Source: Manduca sexta
Lineage: Eukaryota > Arthropoda > Insecta > Lepidoptera > Sphingidae
Direction of reading: 5' to 3'
Assembly: GCF_014839805.1 (NCBI RefSeq)
Contig: NC_051140.1
Span: 7,275,826 to 7,339,825, forward strand
DNA length: 64,000 bases
Shown here: positions 11,986-24,835 of the stretch, one piece after another
Numbering within the stretch: the stretch's first letter is position 1
Layout: each line of letters opens with the position of its first letter
The notes under the pieces: model-generated
Seen by the model: only the letters and a program-made list of their open reading frames with translations
Databases searched by the model: none
What the model was told of the DNA's origin: nothing
Position numbers and translations under genes: made by a program

Positions 11986-13555
11986 GTTCTGTTGGTAATA
12001 ATGACGTTGAAAATGATAATAAATTATGAAAGAAAGGTGACAAATCGGAACACAAAATGGTTTCTAATGTTTACGGAATATGAAACTATTTTTATTGATT
12101 CACAAATTCCAGTACAACCCATTACTCAATCTAATAACAATTCAAGATCGATCAGTCGTTTTTTTATTGTTTACAGTGGCCGCCATTCAGAATGCTTCAA
12201 GACTTATTTCGACGAAACAATTATTGCTAGAAATAATTGTATGCAATTATTGCTAGCAAGATTCTTTTTGAATATTTACCAAGAGACTTCTATGCATGTA
12301 AACGAGGACGAGAATTGCGTAGCTATTATGCATGTTTAAATTGACAATTTAGTTTATAATTTTTTAAGCAATTTATTGACCCGTTTAACCGCTATTTTCA
12401 ATAAATGATCCTAATCGCTTTTTTCCATGTATCTCAATAATGGACCAACCAGAATAAAGTTCTTTTGATATGCTTACAAATGAGTTATGTGTTTAATTCA
12501 TCCTCTGAATCGTATTGAAGACTGACATTGGGATAGTTTGTTGAAAACGGCTGTAAATAAGATTTAGGCTGTGTTTTACAACAATATTCAATGCAACTCG
12601 TCACATAAACGTATAAGCCAACTAAATACAAATGTCACTCTAATCTATGCTCCCAAATAAATGACAATAAAATGAGTATTATCTAAATAATCTGTTCAAT
12701 ACGATAACTGTCAAATAAAATTTACTTGAAAGTTGTGAAACAGGAATATGGAAATAACATCTTCAATAAATATAAGGAGTACTCGTAGCAACTCCTACTC
12801 AAACCAGAGTACTGTAATCATGAACTATCCAAACCAGATACAATACTATACTATAATCATGAACTTATGTTGCGTCACATAATGACCTTTCGGAAACCAG
12901 ATTAACCGACGTAATCGAAAAAATGTCACTTCCGGTTTCCAATATAGTCGTGACGTAGCATTTTCTTTCGGTTAACTCAACGCAGCACAATTCATTAATT
13001 TTAGAGGTTCATTTAACCCCATCTAAGAGGTTAATTTACGGTGGTTGTTTCGGTTGTTATTCAGTTTTAAGTGTTTTAAGCACTTGTGCAGCTGTCGTGC
13101 AAGTCCTTACGATATTACAATAAATCATTGACGTATATTCTATAGACACGAACGTTCATCCAAACTATTTGTTCAAAATTTGAACTAAAATGGCAACCAA
13201 AACGTCACTGTTATGACCTATTTATTCACTAGAACAATTAATTTTACTTATTTGACTAATATTTATTATTCAAATCTAATTTTACACTTAGACTCGAGTT
13301 CTTATATCATAAGCGCCACTCCGTACACAACCACAAGCTGTCAATATTGACCATACTAGTCAGTTTGAATGGATTGCAGTTCAATTCAGTTAAACACAGT
13401 GAATGTTCGGAACGCCAAATCTAGTGCATAGTACATACATATATATCGATGCAATAAATAATGACTCCTATTAAACAGTGTAAATTATGATGTGTTCGTT
13501 CACAATCATAATGATGTAAATGAAGTGTCTTTGGATGGCATACTAGAGTTACCGT
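11986..13555. other. No gene seen (about 1.6 kb)
   Basis: AT-rich. The open frame at 11992-12339 has no domain. It contains a short direct duplication of aattattgctag (about 12219 and 12244). Another short direct repeat (aatcatgaact) occurs near 12815 and 12855. Confidence 0.55.
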
Positions 13556-13775
13556 AAGGGAATATATAAAAACAATCACACCTCTAACCCTGAAGGAGTA
13601 GGCAGAAGTGCTACCAGGGCACCCATTTTTCGCCATGTGTATTCCGTGATGTCATAGTGGACGACTTTATCGCCATGTCAGGCACAAGTATCACACTTCG
13701 GGCTTAAACTCAGTAGAAAAAATATCACTATCCCCTACCCAAGTTTCGAATCCGTGACCTTATATCGATAGTTAT
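13556..13775 (-). mobile_element. tRNA-related SINE copy 1 (reverse)
   Basis: Read on the minus strand it has the family layout: a degraded RNA polymerase III B-box-like GGTTCGAATCCC (as tttcgaatccgt on plus, near 13744), an internal TTGTGCC...TGGCGATAA part, CACGGAATACAC, and the 3' CTGCCTACTCCTTCAGGG. It is diverged, so this is an old insertion. Confidence 0.7.
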
Positions 13776-13921
13776 ACCAATATATAAATGAATAAATTAT
13801 GTTTATATTACCAAGTCTGCAAATTGCATAAATTTCATTTAAAGTGTATATTTTCTTTAATTATAACCTAGCCGTAATGCATCCAAAGGTCAGTGAGCTA
13901 TGTAAGTAGTGTTGCCCAAAT

Positions 13922-14082
13922 TCAGTCTTGGTCTTGCAGTCTTGGTCTTGTTCTTGCGTTTTTGCAAGACCAAGACCAAGAACAAGACCGCGTATTTTTA
14001 GCAAGACCAAGACCAAGACTGACCGTGCAAGACTTGAGCAAGAACAAGACATAGCCTGCAAGACTCTTGCGTCTTGCAGCTA
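13922..14082. repeat. Left CAAGAC/GTCTTG subterminal array of the hAT element
   Basis: Dozens of bases of CAAGAC and CAAGAA hexamers, present in both orientations: GTCTTG first, then CAAGAC. Part of the array can fold back on itself around 13945-13990. Such subterminal hexamer arrays are known transposase binding regions in several hAT elements. That role here is inferred. Confidence 0.8.
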
Positions 14083-14248
14083 GGACTTAGCGCTATTTCA
14101 CTGAGTAGTTAGGTGTAACAGTTCGGTGTATAGGTAGCTACGCTTAGGAATTCTATGAGACGCAAAAACTGTATCAAAGAATATGAAAAACTGGACCTAT
14201 GCGCATTACGACTAATACCATAAACATAGCGAATAAAAAATATCCGAG

Positions 14249-14497
14249 TTGGAGGAGTACCTGAGAAAACCAAGAACTGCCAGCTCGGAAGACATTTTAG
14301 ATTGGTGGAGGACGCATGAGACAGAGTATCCGATTTTATCGAAAATGGCCCGTGATTTTCTCTCAATACCTGCAACTTCAGTACCTGCTGAGAGGTTATT
14401 TTCTAAAGCATCATTAGTAATTAGAAAACATAGAAATAGGTTAAGTGATGAGTCAGCCAGATGGTTACTTTGTATTAATTCTTGGTCAAAAAATTGA
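14249..14497 (+). pseudogene. hAT transposase C-terminal dimerisation domain (remnant)
   Basis: The open frame from about 14249 ends at a stop after SWSKN (14497). It shows the hAT C-terminal dimerisation motif in order: ILDWWRTHETEYPILSKMAR, then DFLSIPATSVPAERLFSKA and the R-x-R-L-S-D-E...WLLCINSW tail. This is about the last 80 residues of a protein usually over 500 long. The zinc-finger and catalytic parts are absent from the 1.2-kb element, so it cannot be a working transposase. It sits between the two CAAGAC arrays. Confidence 0.92.
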
Positions 14498-14927
14498 TAT
14501 AAAGTATCATAACCTAATGATAAAGCTGTTGATTAGTGTTGTATTTTATTTTTTATTCAAATAAATGATAAATCGTAAAACTCTTTTATTAAATTTCTTA
14601 TAAGTTGAAGGTTCAATCTCTTTCTAGACAGATAAGTATTGTTCTTTAAAATACAGTCAAGTTATTGTAATTAATTTGTTTTTTTACATGTTTTAGCAAA
14701 TGTAAGCTTATAAATCATAAATGTTTATTAAGAAACAGTTACTTCCATGGAAAACGACATATAGGTCAGTTGATTTTTCGAATTTCTTATCAAATCTTCA
14801 GTTATTTATTAATCTGCTTGATCTTTACTATGGCTATGTTAATTCAAGCTCACAATGTTCCAATTCTAATACGTTTTTCTAAGATTTAAAGTAAACTTTA
14901 ATAAATAGTAATAGACTAATAGGTAAT

Positions 14928-15065
14928 TGCAAGACTTGCAAGACTCTTGCTGCAAGACCAAGACCAAGACCAAGACTGGGAGCGCAAGACCAAGACCAAG
15001 ACCAAGATCAGGTGTATTGGCGCAAGACCAAGACCAAGACTGGCTAAGTCTCGTCTTGTTCTTGC
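14928..15065. repeat. Right CAAGAC subterminal array of the hAT element
   Basis: Three blocks of CAAGACCAAGACCAAGAC separated by short spacers, ending next to the right inverted repeat. It mirrors the left array and explains two opposed low-complexity open frames here, which are not genes. Confidence 0.8.
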
Positions 15066-15823
15066 ATTTGGGCAACACTATATGTAAGCCATCGCGACAC
15101 CTTAAGGAAACTTAGGCGATTGCATCTTAGATTGAGCTATACCAACTTGATATCAATTTTAATAGAATATAGCGTATTCTAGAATCTATCTTGTATAGGG
15201 CTTTTGTGTAGTCCAGTATAATAAAGCCTGCTGATGCCGTCATGTATTCATTCAAAGTAAAAACGAAAGAAGATTAACCGAGAAGTTTTTATAGCCTAAG
15301 TATGAAAATAAAATACCTCGCTGTTTTAAAATATGGAACTAACTTCTTGTACAGACGTTAACTTTAAAACGAAAACGCATAAGTGGCGGTCGCCATTTTT
15401 GCGTTCACATTGGGGTTTTAAAGCAGTTTTTTACTTCCTGGTCAAGCTATAGTTTTAATACTACCGCTTATTTATTAAAAGTACAGAAGGTCTAGAAAGA
15501 AAAAGAAAGACTAGACTATGCTAGAGAAACATTTCAAGAATGCTACCAACAAACTAATCCAACGCAACATTAGCACATCGTCGGTATTAAATCAGAGTTC
15601 CGTAATAGCATATTAGGTTCACGGTCGTGGATTGTAGATAATAAGCTCGCATCAATATAGCACGCAACTCGGGTGCCGTTCTCGACGAAATTGGCCCGAC
15701 ACCCTCCAACTCGGCTAATTTCTCCAGAAGAGGTTAAACGCTGTTTATTACTGACGACATTGTCGTGAGATCGTAACGTTAATTTATTGTCTGCGATTGT
15801 TTTTGAAAATATTTCGAATAACA

Positions 15824-16036
15824 TCTATACATATAAAACAAAGTGCCATTTTCTGTCTGTCTGTATGTGATCGATTTTCTCAAAATTTATTGAACGGAGT
15901 TTTATGAAATTTGGTATGGAGATAGCTTTAAGACCCTGGTAAGGTTATAGGCTATTTTCTATCCCGGGATAATATATAGCGGGCCTTTTATACCGGAAAA
16001 CTCATTTACGCCGGCGAAGCCGCGAGCAAAAGCTAG
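15824..16036 (+). mobile_element. Helitron-like element (Lep1-type), 213 bp
   Basis: Starts TC and ends CTAG between host A and T (A15823, T16037), the Helitron insertion rule. Internal landmarks: gtctgtctgt, aaatttggtatggagatagc, a degraded atcccgggataatatata, and the 3' GC-rich hairpin part gccggcgaagccgcgagc. It codes for nothing. Sister copies occur at 29935, 33838 (reverse), 41473, 42813, 47463, 59437 and 62934. Confidence 0.8.
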
Positions 16037-17314
16037 TTCTAATTAATATAAAATAAGGCGTATTTCAAAATACGCAGATTTTTATTGCAATTTCATTTGA
16101 ATGCTCTTACTGGTTTTGTAAAATCAAATTTAAAACGAAGTCAGTCTATATTTTCTATGTACTGTATTTTATTTATTTTTATCATAAGGTACAGAGAACA
16201 GATTAAATTTTATACAGAGATACATTAATAAGATGCATGCTATAAATCTAGCGTCTATTTTACTGTACACAGTATTCTGTTTAGAGAGCTTCGTAGTAAA
16301 AAGGGTTATAGTAATATCATTTATATCAGATATAAAAATTGAACAAAATTGGAATAAAAACTTATAAAACAACAAAAATGATGATTGGCATATATTATAT
16401 TAGAATACATTGTGTTCGGCGAAGTTAAATTTTATGTTCTCTGTGAATAGTGTTATAGAATACTAATAAAACATAATATATAGTTAAACTCTGAACTGAA
16501 GGAAGAAGATAACTAGCGTGGGTGTTGCCATGGCTTTTAACGGGGACAAGAGTTAGTTAATAAACCGTGCGTCATGCAGAGTTTGTGCTATTTACGCCAA
16601 TTTGCATCCATAGATTCTGTTTACTTATTTCAAATATTGTGCAATGAACTAGTATATTCGAGTTAAAGATGTTTATTGTTTGCACATTATTTTTACGTAA
16701 TGTGACTGGTATAAAGACCAGAGAATTTTTATATCCTTTTCTAATACGAATATGAATCTTTTCTTAAAATATTGTCGAGCCTTGAATTTTTTTATGTAAT
16801 CAAAGATACCCACATTGGTGTGATTTTCGTTTATTAGTTTCATCAATATAATGGAATATAATAAAGCATTACGCAGATGATCTCAAAACTATACGACCAA
16901 ATCGTGTCGTATCGTACAGTGTAAAGAAATTTCGCATCACTGCCTTCGGCTTAATTTGTTTAAATCATGCCTTAAGAAACATTTTGTTGCTTACTCCTGA
17001 ACATTGTCGTAATAATATTAATATTGTACGGACGCACCATCTTTACGAACAGTTTGAGTGAAATGTTACGTTTAACTGATATTATTGAACTTAACTTTGA
17101 TGTAAGCACTTATTTAAGACGTGTTTTAGTCGTTTAGTTAACGCGGCCCAACTTTGCTGCGAAGCGAGGGTTTTGGTTTGAGTTGCCAACCAGTATCTGA
17201 TGACTAGTTGCTATCATAAGTAGACTTAAACTGAATTTACAACTTTGTGTTTGGTTCTTATTTACATTTTTTTTTGTTATTGTATATCGAAATCACTTCA
17301 TCTAAGAATTTTAT
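16037..17314. other. No gene seen (about 1.3 kb)
   Basis: AT-rich, no recognised element. A 68-codon minus open frame (16169-16375) is low-complexity. Confidence 0.5.
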
Positions 17315-17500
17315 TAATGATTACTTATGTTTATGCAAATGTTACACATTGAAATGAAACTAATTAACGGATTTTATCGCGGCTATTTATATTATTATTT
17401 TCTCCCGACGTTTCGAAGACTTTGTAGCCTTTGTGGTCACGAAGCGGACTGAGGTGTTGGTCGTCCGAAAAGTCAATGTTACAATATGTAGTTTTATTTC
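17315..17500 (+). repeat. Interspersed repeat R2 (CCCGACGTTTCGAAG family)
   Basis: Carries ttacttatgtttatgcaaatgtta, cggattttatcgcgg, ttttctcccgacgtttcgaa, gactttgtagcctttgtggtcacg and gactgaggtgttggtcgtcc. Related pieces at 27985, 42140 (reverse), 50040 (reverse), 56350, 58395 (mixed) and 60133. A short non-coding element of unknown class. Confidence 0.7.
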
Positions 17501-20500
17501 AATAAGTATTTTATTTTTTTATGTTGAGATATTTCCTTAAAACCTGATATTTTTATTTTGATGATTTCATTCCTTAAACTGATGATTCTTGGGGATGATC
17601 GCACTCACTAGACGTATAAAAAATGTAGTATACATGGTCAAAAGTTGGTTACAATGGCTTGTCAGTCACTACAAGTTACTTACAGAAACCACCACTGCAT
17701 TATAGACAAGTCCGTATAATCTTCGCGATAATTGATGGAAATATGTCCAATTACTTTTTTCCTGTATGTATGATTGAGTAATGTAACATCAAAGCCGATG
17801 TTAAGAAAAAAAGTGACAATTACAGCAACTCAACAGCCAATTTAACTTCGGGAATATAAGAAAGTGAAACTAATATATTTCTACGAAATATCCAGAGCGC
17901 CATGACGCGATGACATGTCGCCTAAGAAAATGATTAATGTGGCACACACACCTTTGACCTTTGGAAGCTGGTCCGCCGGGAATCCTAAAAGTTTGCCGAC
18001 GTAAGCTCAACTTAAATATTTAACCTATTGTTTTTCAGTTTTTGTTGATCAAATTCGTTGTGAAATTGGAAATATTTTTAGCATTGTAAACAATATTGAT
18101 TGAGTCGCGGTTCATGCTCCAAAATAAATAAAAAATCTAACTAATCTGATATTTTTCAGTATGCAGAATGATAACTGAAGGAAGATGCTTATTACATGGC
18201 AAAGTAGAATAGTACGGTGGTAATCTTGAGATAATTTATGATGTTGAGTTAGGCTTTAATTATACTACCTAATATCCTTTACTCTAAAACATAAGAGTGC
18301 TTGGATATTGTTACTTGACAGGATAATAGACGAATGGTAACCATTCAGGTAGTGTAAAACCAATAAATCCAACAGGAGACAAAGACAGTGTCGCGCAAAG
18401 CGTATCCTAACCTAAATCCCTTCAACATAATAAATAATTTAAAAAGGCAATTTAAAAAACCAGCACTTTAACCAAAAACCAACTATTGTGATGTTCGGCG
18501 TGCGGCACAATGTATTGTATATTGAATTGAAATTAATGATGGCGGCGCGACCACCTGACTCCGGAAAACTAGGCCGGCGCTTTGTGAGGCCTTGTTATAC
18601 TGCCAACGTGTCTGGGGCACGTCTAATGTTGGAATAATAAATGTCTAGGTACTGCGGCCTGTGATGCCAGATTGAGGGAATTCTTCACTAAATTGGGCGA
18701 ATTAAATAAAGAAATTTACGGGTATACAATATTGGGGGAAAATATTAGGTTCAGAGCAAGAGTTCTAAAGAATTGATTTTAGAAGCACAATGGAGACATG
18801 ATCACGCACTAATATTTTCGATATTGTAATACAAGTTCTTTGTAGAGTTACAGGGTTATAAAACTCACATCTGGCACAACGCACTGCGGCTTTAGTAATA
18901 AGACCACTAACGGTAATGAGGTACAAAAATAGGTGATTATGTATAATACTATTTCATTACATTGATTGGGTTGATATTGCAAATTGTTGCTTATTTGCCA
19001 CAGTCTTGGCATATCGTTCGATTGCTGAGCTTAGTTATAAATTAGCGTGATATTTATGGAATAAGTGGCTAGTAATTCAATTTTCAAGTCAAAAGGAGTT
19101 CTGTGGAACGAGTGCCTTTATTTGAAAAAATAAGTAATTGCATAACTTTAACTGCTTCTTGTTGTTATTAAGGATTTCAACACATTGTAATTCATTAAAA
19201 ACAATGGTAATTCTAGTAAAGTATCATTACCATGCATGTAATCTACAGTATCTTTTAAAATAATACATAAAATCCTCGGTCTTCTGCCAGGCTACGAATA
19301 TTCGTGATTCTGGTGCTTTTGATGTATCTGCTAACGCTAAGTAAAAAATGCGAGGCATTAGAGTGTGACGTCACCCCCGCGTTCGCACTCCGCCGTGAGC
19401 AAGTGAATTATGGCACCGAGGGTGGTTTCTATCGCGGGATATCGAGATAATCGTTTGAAATGTAGCACTGTACGTGTGACGCTTAAAGTCATTCTTTGAC
19501 GAGGACTTCACAATATTTATATGGAGCATGATTACGTCACTGTTTTTAGTTTAGGACAATAACGTAATATCAGATATTGAATGATTATATTGTATGCCTC
19601 GTTTTGTAGAGGCACGAGTCGTGAGCACACTCCTGATTGGTCGGTTTGATGTCCAACGCGATATTCATTGGCACGATGAGTTCCTCAGTCGATGCTCGTT
19701 AGTAATTGAGCTTATACATCACGTTATACAGCTTTGCCTTATGTGCACATACGCGGGTACTCCAAACACCATTCTTGTGTGCTCATGACCTATGCTGGTT
19801 ACTGTACTAGTCATCGTATTTATTCTTTATATGAAAATGAAGACAAACTAGCAAATATCTTAGTGAGTGTTACCATTGTCTATGGAAACATCTTTTGAAG
19901 AAAAGATTTCTTTTAATTCAACACGGGAGATCTAGACTGTCGGAAAGTAAATTTACGGAACGCAATGCAGAGCTGCAACTTTACGCTGGTATTCTACGAG
20001 ACTGCACACAAAACTACGTTTACAGTGCGGCTCGCTACGATGTGTGTACTGTACTTCTATCAACAGCTCTCGGTGTATTTCAAGTCACTTATTATTCGTG
20101 TATTAAAAATAAAATTTATAGCCGAACCAGTAAAATAAAAACCTTGCCATGTAAAATATAGAAATACTTTCTTGTACTGACACTGTTAACTTGAAGACGA
20201 AAGAACAAAATTTGTGCCGCTTTGCTTTACACTTTATAACTAGGTAATGTCCATAAATTACAAAAATCTTAATATTATATCAGCCCTCAAAAAAAATATA
20301 GTCATTTCAACGTATTTCTATCAAAATGTAAAAAATAAATAAATAAATATCAAGGACAGGTTTAAAACTATAAGGATATTTGCCCGAAGGAAAATGACTG
20401 ACGGAATAACAATTCCATAAATCATACCCGAACGAAGGGAGTCATTACTGGACTAAATTCTTTTATAATTGCCATGAATACAGCTCTAAATTACCACACA

Positions 20501-22489
20501 AATCCGTGAAACTATATTCATCGATTATCGTAATTGTTGGCTTCAAAAATACTTTTATGTTGTTAGTGAACATTTGTATGAAAACATATGGTATATGATT
20601 CACTGACGAAAGCTTAAATGAATTATAGTGTACAGGAAAGTGAAGACTTGTTTCGTATCGATTACTTGTTTCTCATCAGTTACTTTGCTTCACACTTTCC
20701 GAATTAGACCAGCTTGGCGTACTGGTTTCCTCGAGGCGATTCACCCCCAACACAATGGTTTTGATGGTAACAAGATTGTGATCTAAATTAAAAATACATA
20801 TATGGTCTATATAAATAATACATTTCCAAATTTTTTTATAATATGGCGGTTTGTTTTACTGACTGTACACCAGCCGATTTCAGAATGCGACTCTTCGGAA
20901 TACCATTTAGCGGAATTTACCATTCAAGACTGGCTCTTCCCCATATGATAAAAATAAATGTTATATCTAAAGGCATTTAGCTGTTAATTTTTCAAAACAA
21001 GTAAAATTGTTACTAACTCGTCTGCCCACGGCCAGCCATAAAATCCCTTTTGATTTATACCTCCTGTTAATTCATCATTTCTGTGATATAAATCATGTCG
21101 CTACCAGAAAAAATTTTTTTAAAACTAAACCGTACCACCTACGTGGAAGATATAAATTGAACGTAGCCTACACTTAACCCCGTAATAGCGGTGTAAATAA
21201 ATAGGATCCCGGCTATTGGAAAATGATAGGGTTGCCGATTGATCGTCGGATAAACGCGGCGCTCGTTTATGTTGCATGAGAATTATCTTTATACCACGGC
21301 AGAGAATCTTGATCAAGATAGTGTAATGGCACTTTAATTTTAGTTAATTATTATTATATTGCGATAGGCAAATGCGGACCTTAGATATTTCAGTAAGCGA
21401 AAATTAAAATTAACCGAATAATTGTTAACGTCTGTGCATGATTTTATGATTGGAAATGTCATGCTTTTTTTTTTTAATTTTATGATTAAATATCGTATAT
21501 ACCCCAAGTTCCGTCACGATCTTTAGAATTAGAATCACCAGACGAATACTTTATATGCATAAATGATATCCAGATTTGAAAAAAGTATTCCCAGGTTTCA
21601 ACCCTAAACCGTACATGGAATATTAATATTTGGGGCCGTGTGCGCCGATACGTTCTAGAGGCTAGCTCTCTCGTGCCTTGACCGATGGGAGCTTTTTACT
21701 TTACCTAGCTTCTATGTTACGCTTGAGATATTGTACCTAGCCAACGGAGATCTTCTGAAATTTCATTTGATGTAATAGGTAAAAACATAAATTTTTAACC
21801 AAAAGGTTTAGCGCAGTACCCAACATCAATATGGATTTTATTCGGTTTAGTCCATTTAGGCCATAGAATACAAAATCTTATCGGATTTACTTATTACCAT
21901 GTTCTAATTAAGAAAAATTCTGCCGTATAAATGAATTTAAACGTTTACTTTGAGATCGCTTAAATTATAGATGAAGTATTTCAAGATTTCTCTTTAAGGA
22001 TTTCGTCATACATCAAGGCAGTTACATTTACACTTCATTTAAAACATTAATTTAACGTAAACATTTGAATATCTGGATAACTTCAAGTGGGCAACAAGCG
22101 TGTAAATAAATAGTGTAAAATAAACTTTATTATTTATTTATGAAGGCTTAATCGCTTACCCGCGTTTAATTCCGGAGCGGTTCTTGAGCGAGTGGGTCGT
22201 TAAGAATTTCCTGTGAATCTTTTTGTGAACTGTAAACTCACATGCGATTATGAACGCATTGCATAGCAATTATGTTAGGAATAGTAGTGGGGCTAAACGA
22301 TTCAAGACCGATATCAAAGTTCCTATCGTGTAAGACCGGTATCCAAAAGCATTTTAACCATGAGAAAGTTGGGGAAGACATAAATCAAATGTTTTAAAAA
22401 AATGCCAAGTAAGGGTCGGTATTATGAATCTGGGTTTAGTAATCCTTTTTTTTAATGTCCGATTTAATATATTAGATACAAGAGCGAGT
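17501..22489. other. No gene seen (about 5 kb)
   Basis: AT-rich, without convincing exons. Short open frames at 19594-19788 and 19895-20161 have no domains. The block at 18540-18610 is less AT-rich (repeated ggcgc) but unrecognised. A cAMP-response-like palindrome near 19365 is listed separately. Confidence 0.5.
19365..19374. promoter_or_regulatory. CRE-like palindrome GTGACGTCAC
   Basis: A perfect 10-bp palindrome containing TGACGTCA, the consensus for CREB/ATF-type bZIP proteins. It lies in a short less AT-rich block (about 19350-19440). One site alone does not prove regulation. Confidence 0.3.
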
Positions 22490-22895
22490 CCTAAGCCAGT
22501 CAGCCAGATATCAAACCGTTAGACATTGATTTCTTCTCAGCCGAACTTCGGTTACTGCGGCCAATTTCAACGACGATCATCCAGTTTCGCAAGACATATT
22601 ATAGTGCACAAGTGTGTGCGCAATACGCAGGTGCACTCTAGGTTTCTTCACTCTCATACTCCGGTGAGACGGTAACTGCCAAGACCGAAGAGGGATCAAG
22701 CGCGAGACCAACGGCTTTAGTTTCTTTCCGTGGCACGGGCGTATCACATCGCCAACTTTCTTACTCCGAGCTGCGACCGAGTAATTTTTTAGATTGAAAA
22801 ACCCAGTGATATAAAAAAATGTATTTTTAGCTCGGGATTTGAACCCAGGACCTCAGCGCTGTAGTTGTACTTGTACCATGTATGATGACAACTTC
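22490..22895. mobile_element. Lepidopteran retroelement 3' end with reversed B-box piece
   Basis: The stretch gtgcacaagtgtgtgcgcaa, then tacgcaggtgcactct, followed by gagaccaacggctttagttt and ggcacgggcgtatcacatcg, is a recurrent lepidopteran repeat recalled from memory. It ends with cgggatttgaacccaggacc, which on the reverse strand is a tRNA-type B box (GGTTCAAATCCCG). The class (SINE or LINE 3' end) is uncertain. Confidence 0.6.
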
Positions 22896-23544
22896 GCTAC
22901 GGCAGTCAAACGATACGATAGTAATAAGGTTGAGCTAAAACCCTCGAGACACGGAACCCTAACACATGGCCGAAAAGAGGTTGGTAAAATTCAACAAATC
23001 AGTAAGGTAGCTATTTCGCAGTACGTGGTGTGTAGAGCGAGCGGCTTCACCGATTTATGACTAACATTAAACCAAGTTAATTTAACTGCTCGTTGCTGCT
23101 TAAAATATTGCTACCTTGCAAATAAAACGTGTAGTTTGAGTTACGGACCTTTATTAAATGGCCGCTATCTTTTTATGTACTCGGAGTCCGCAATTAGGTT
23201 TTGAAATGTCAAAGTTGGTGTGTTACATTTTATTTTATGGCAAGGTTTGTTCGCTATTACAGGAAAACATATTTTTTTATATGTAAGTTCGCGCTCTGAA
23301 CCCAGGAGAGGTAGACAGGGCTGAGAGTAGTTTGCCACGTCTTCACCAGTCCATCCATCACGAGGATTTAAAATACATGCGCAGACTTCATTCGCGCCTT
23401 GGGTTACTATGGCTGATTTATATATAATATAGGTGGATACAAAACAAGTCAAATAGACAATACAATTTTATAACCTGACCAAAAATGAGTCACTCAATTC
23501 TTAGACAACTGTGAACATAGATTACTATAAGAATAAATACAGCG

Positions 23545-23690
23545 CTGTGTTGGATGCCCATTTACAAGGTGGGCAGGCGACCTGGCAAAGGTCGCAACAA
23601 CTCGTTGGATGCAGCCCATTTCTATCAAGTTGGTCTGGAAATATTTAAAGAAGGCTTAGTTCAACAGTAGACTTCCAATCGCGGAACATG
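23545..23690 (+). pseudogene. Degraded LINE C-terminal fragment
   Basis: One plus frame reads TRWMQPISIKLVWKYLKKA, stop, then FNSRLPIAEHDEA. It matches the usual C-terminal pattern of RTE/jockey-type retrotransposon proteins (R-W-M-x-x-A-x-x-R-x-x-W-K-x-L...EAYVQQWTS), with stops and substitutions. A second similar piece is at 52160-52260. It is an old relic. Confidence 0.45.
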
Positions 23691-24159
23691 ATGAAGCATG
23701 AATACCAGTAAATGTTCAGTGATATAATAGCCTCTTTCACTTAAATAATAGTGATTCCAGAATCTGTCCCATTGGTCCAATATTAAATCACGGACGGGAA
23801 GGTGATTCCTAGCGGACATAAGTTATGATCCCTAGAGATCGGTAGTTTCATTTCGTTAAGATAGATTGTGGTTTAATCTAGTTTGAGCTACTTTACTCTT
23901 TCTATCAAAAATGGTATTTACTTATTCAGAAAAAATGGTTTGATATCAATAATAACCTATATAGCCAGTACTCGCTAAGTGTTCCATAACTTAGACTATA
24001 TAAAAGTAATTTAAAAACACTGTAAATTAATAAAAAAAAAACAATGAAACAACAAATCACGTGTTTAAATACAAAAACATTGACAGTACCGTCGGATTAC
24101 CAAAAACATGCGAAGGTAGTTTGTGGGCAGGTGCCAACCTTGTCGGGCGGAACACGGAA

Positions 24160-24330
24160 AACATTTTAACCCTCAGCGCGTAGTTGCGGTCGCATCGGCC
24201 CGTGGACAATCGTCGCTATAAATTGCCATGCTAGCGAGAAATCTATCTGTTGGTGCGTGATATTCACTGCCGACTGTACCCGAGCGTTGTCTAGTTAAAT
24301 CGAGAGGGTTATGTGACTTTAAGTTGCGTC
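24160..24330 (+). promoter_or_regulatory. Promoter-like less AT-rich block
   Basis: Contains a TATA-like box (gctataaatt, about 24214-24223) in a G+C-richer island between AT-rich flanks, with TTCACTG and TTGTCTAG as weak initiator candidates 30-75 bp downstream. No open frame follows, so a promoter for a non-coding first exon is possible but unproven. Confidence 0.2.
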
Positions 24331-24517
24331 TGACCGTGTGATTTTATATTTCAGATTGGATTTTACGATTTATCTTGTATATTTAATTTATTGCAGGACA
24401 AATATCGATGTTGATATTTATAGGAAAGAGTTTATATATTATTAAATAATAATACTCTGACCTAAAATTCTGCAACGCCTTTATGATCATAATTATATTG
24501 TGAACTTTCACAAGTTT

Positions 24518-24835
24518 CTTTACTGGTGGTAGGTCTCTCATATGTGAGAGTCCACCTAGGTAGGTACCACTGCAATGTCTATTTCTGCCGCCAAGCAGCA
24601 GTACGTAGTCACTGTTGTGTTCCGATTTGAAGGACATTGTAGCTAGTGTAACTACTGAATATAATAAGACTTAATACCTTAGGTCTCAGGTTGGCGAGCG
24701 CAGTGGAATACCAAACAATACTTTGTGATTCAAGGTGTTGGATAGTGTTTCTACTGTTTATGCATGATCGTATCGCTTACCATCAGGCGAACGGCAACTT
24801 CGTCTCGTCATTCAAAGCAATTAAAAAAAGCTTCA
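24518..24835 (+). mobile_element. LINE 3' end, lepidopteran family 2
   Basis: Familiar non-LTR 3' end: ctggtggtaggtctctcata, cctaggtaggtaccactgca, ctatttctgccgccaagcag, agtggaataccaaacaatac, cttaccatcaggcgaacggc, then caaagcaattaaaaaaag as tail. A reverse copy is at 44638-44960. The 5' part is missing, as usual for truncated LINE insertions. Confidence 0.75.

Larger units (their letters stand above)
13899..15088 (+). mobile_element. hAT-family DNA transposon, 1,174 bp, with target duplication
   Basis: The element spans 13907-15080. Perfect 15-bp terminal inverted repeats TAGTGTTGCCCAAAT (13907-13921 and, inverted, 15066-15080) are flanked by a perfect 8-bp target duplication TATGTAAG (13899-13906 and 15081-15088). 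The 8-bp duplication is diagnostic for the hAT superfamily, and the internal open frame encodes the hAT dimerisation domain. Only a C-terminal transposase piece remains, so the copy is non-autonomous. Intact ends and duplication point to a fairly recent insertion. Long arrays of CAAGAC lie just inside each end. Confidence 0.93.

Noticed and set aside
11992..12339. 115-codon plus-strand open frame
   Set aside because: AT-driven composition, internal short direct repeat, no domain.
12880..12965. Possible inverted repeat around cgtcac / gtgacg
   Set aside because: Only about 6 bp match, so not significant.
13861..15115. Repetitive open frames on both strands (Gln/Asp/Lys or Leu/Val rich)
   Set aside because: Translation of the CAAGAC arrays of the hAT element.
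22166..22231. Minus-strand stretch open in one frame between an AG and GTAAGC, encoding basic residues
   Set aside because: Acceptor has almost no pyrimidine tract, exit phase does not fit exon A, and a 66-bp open frame is expected by chance.
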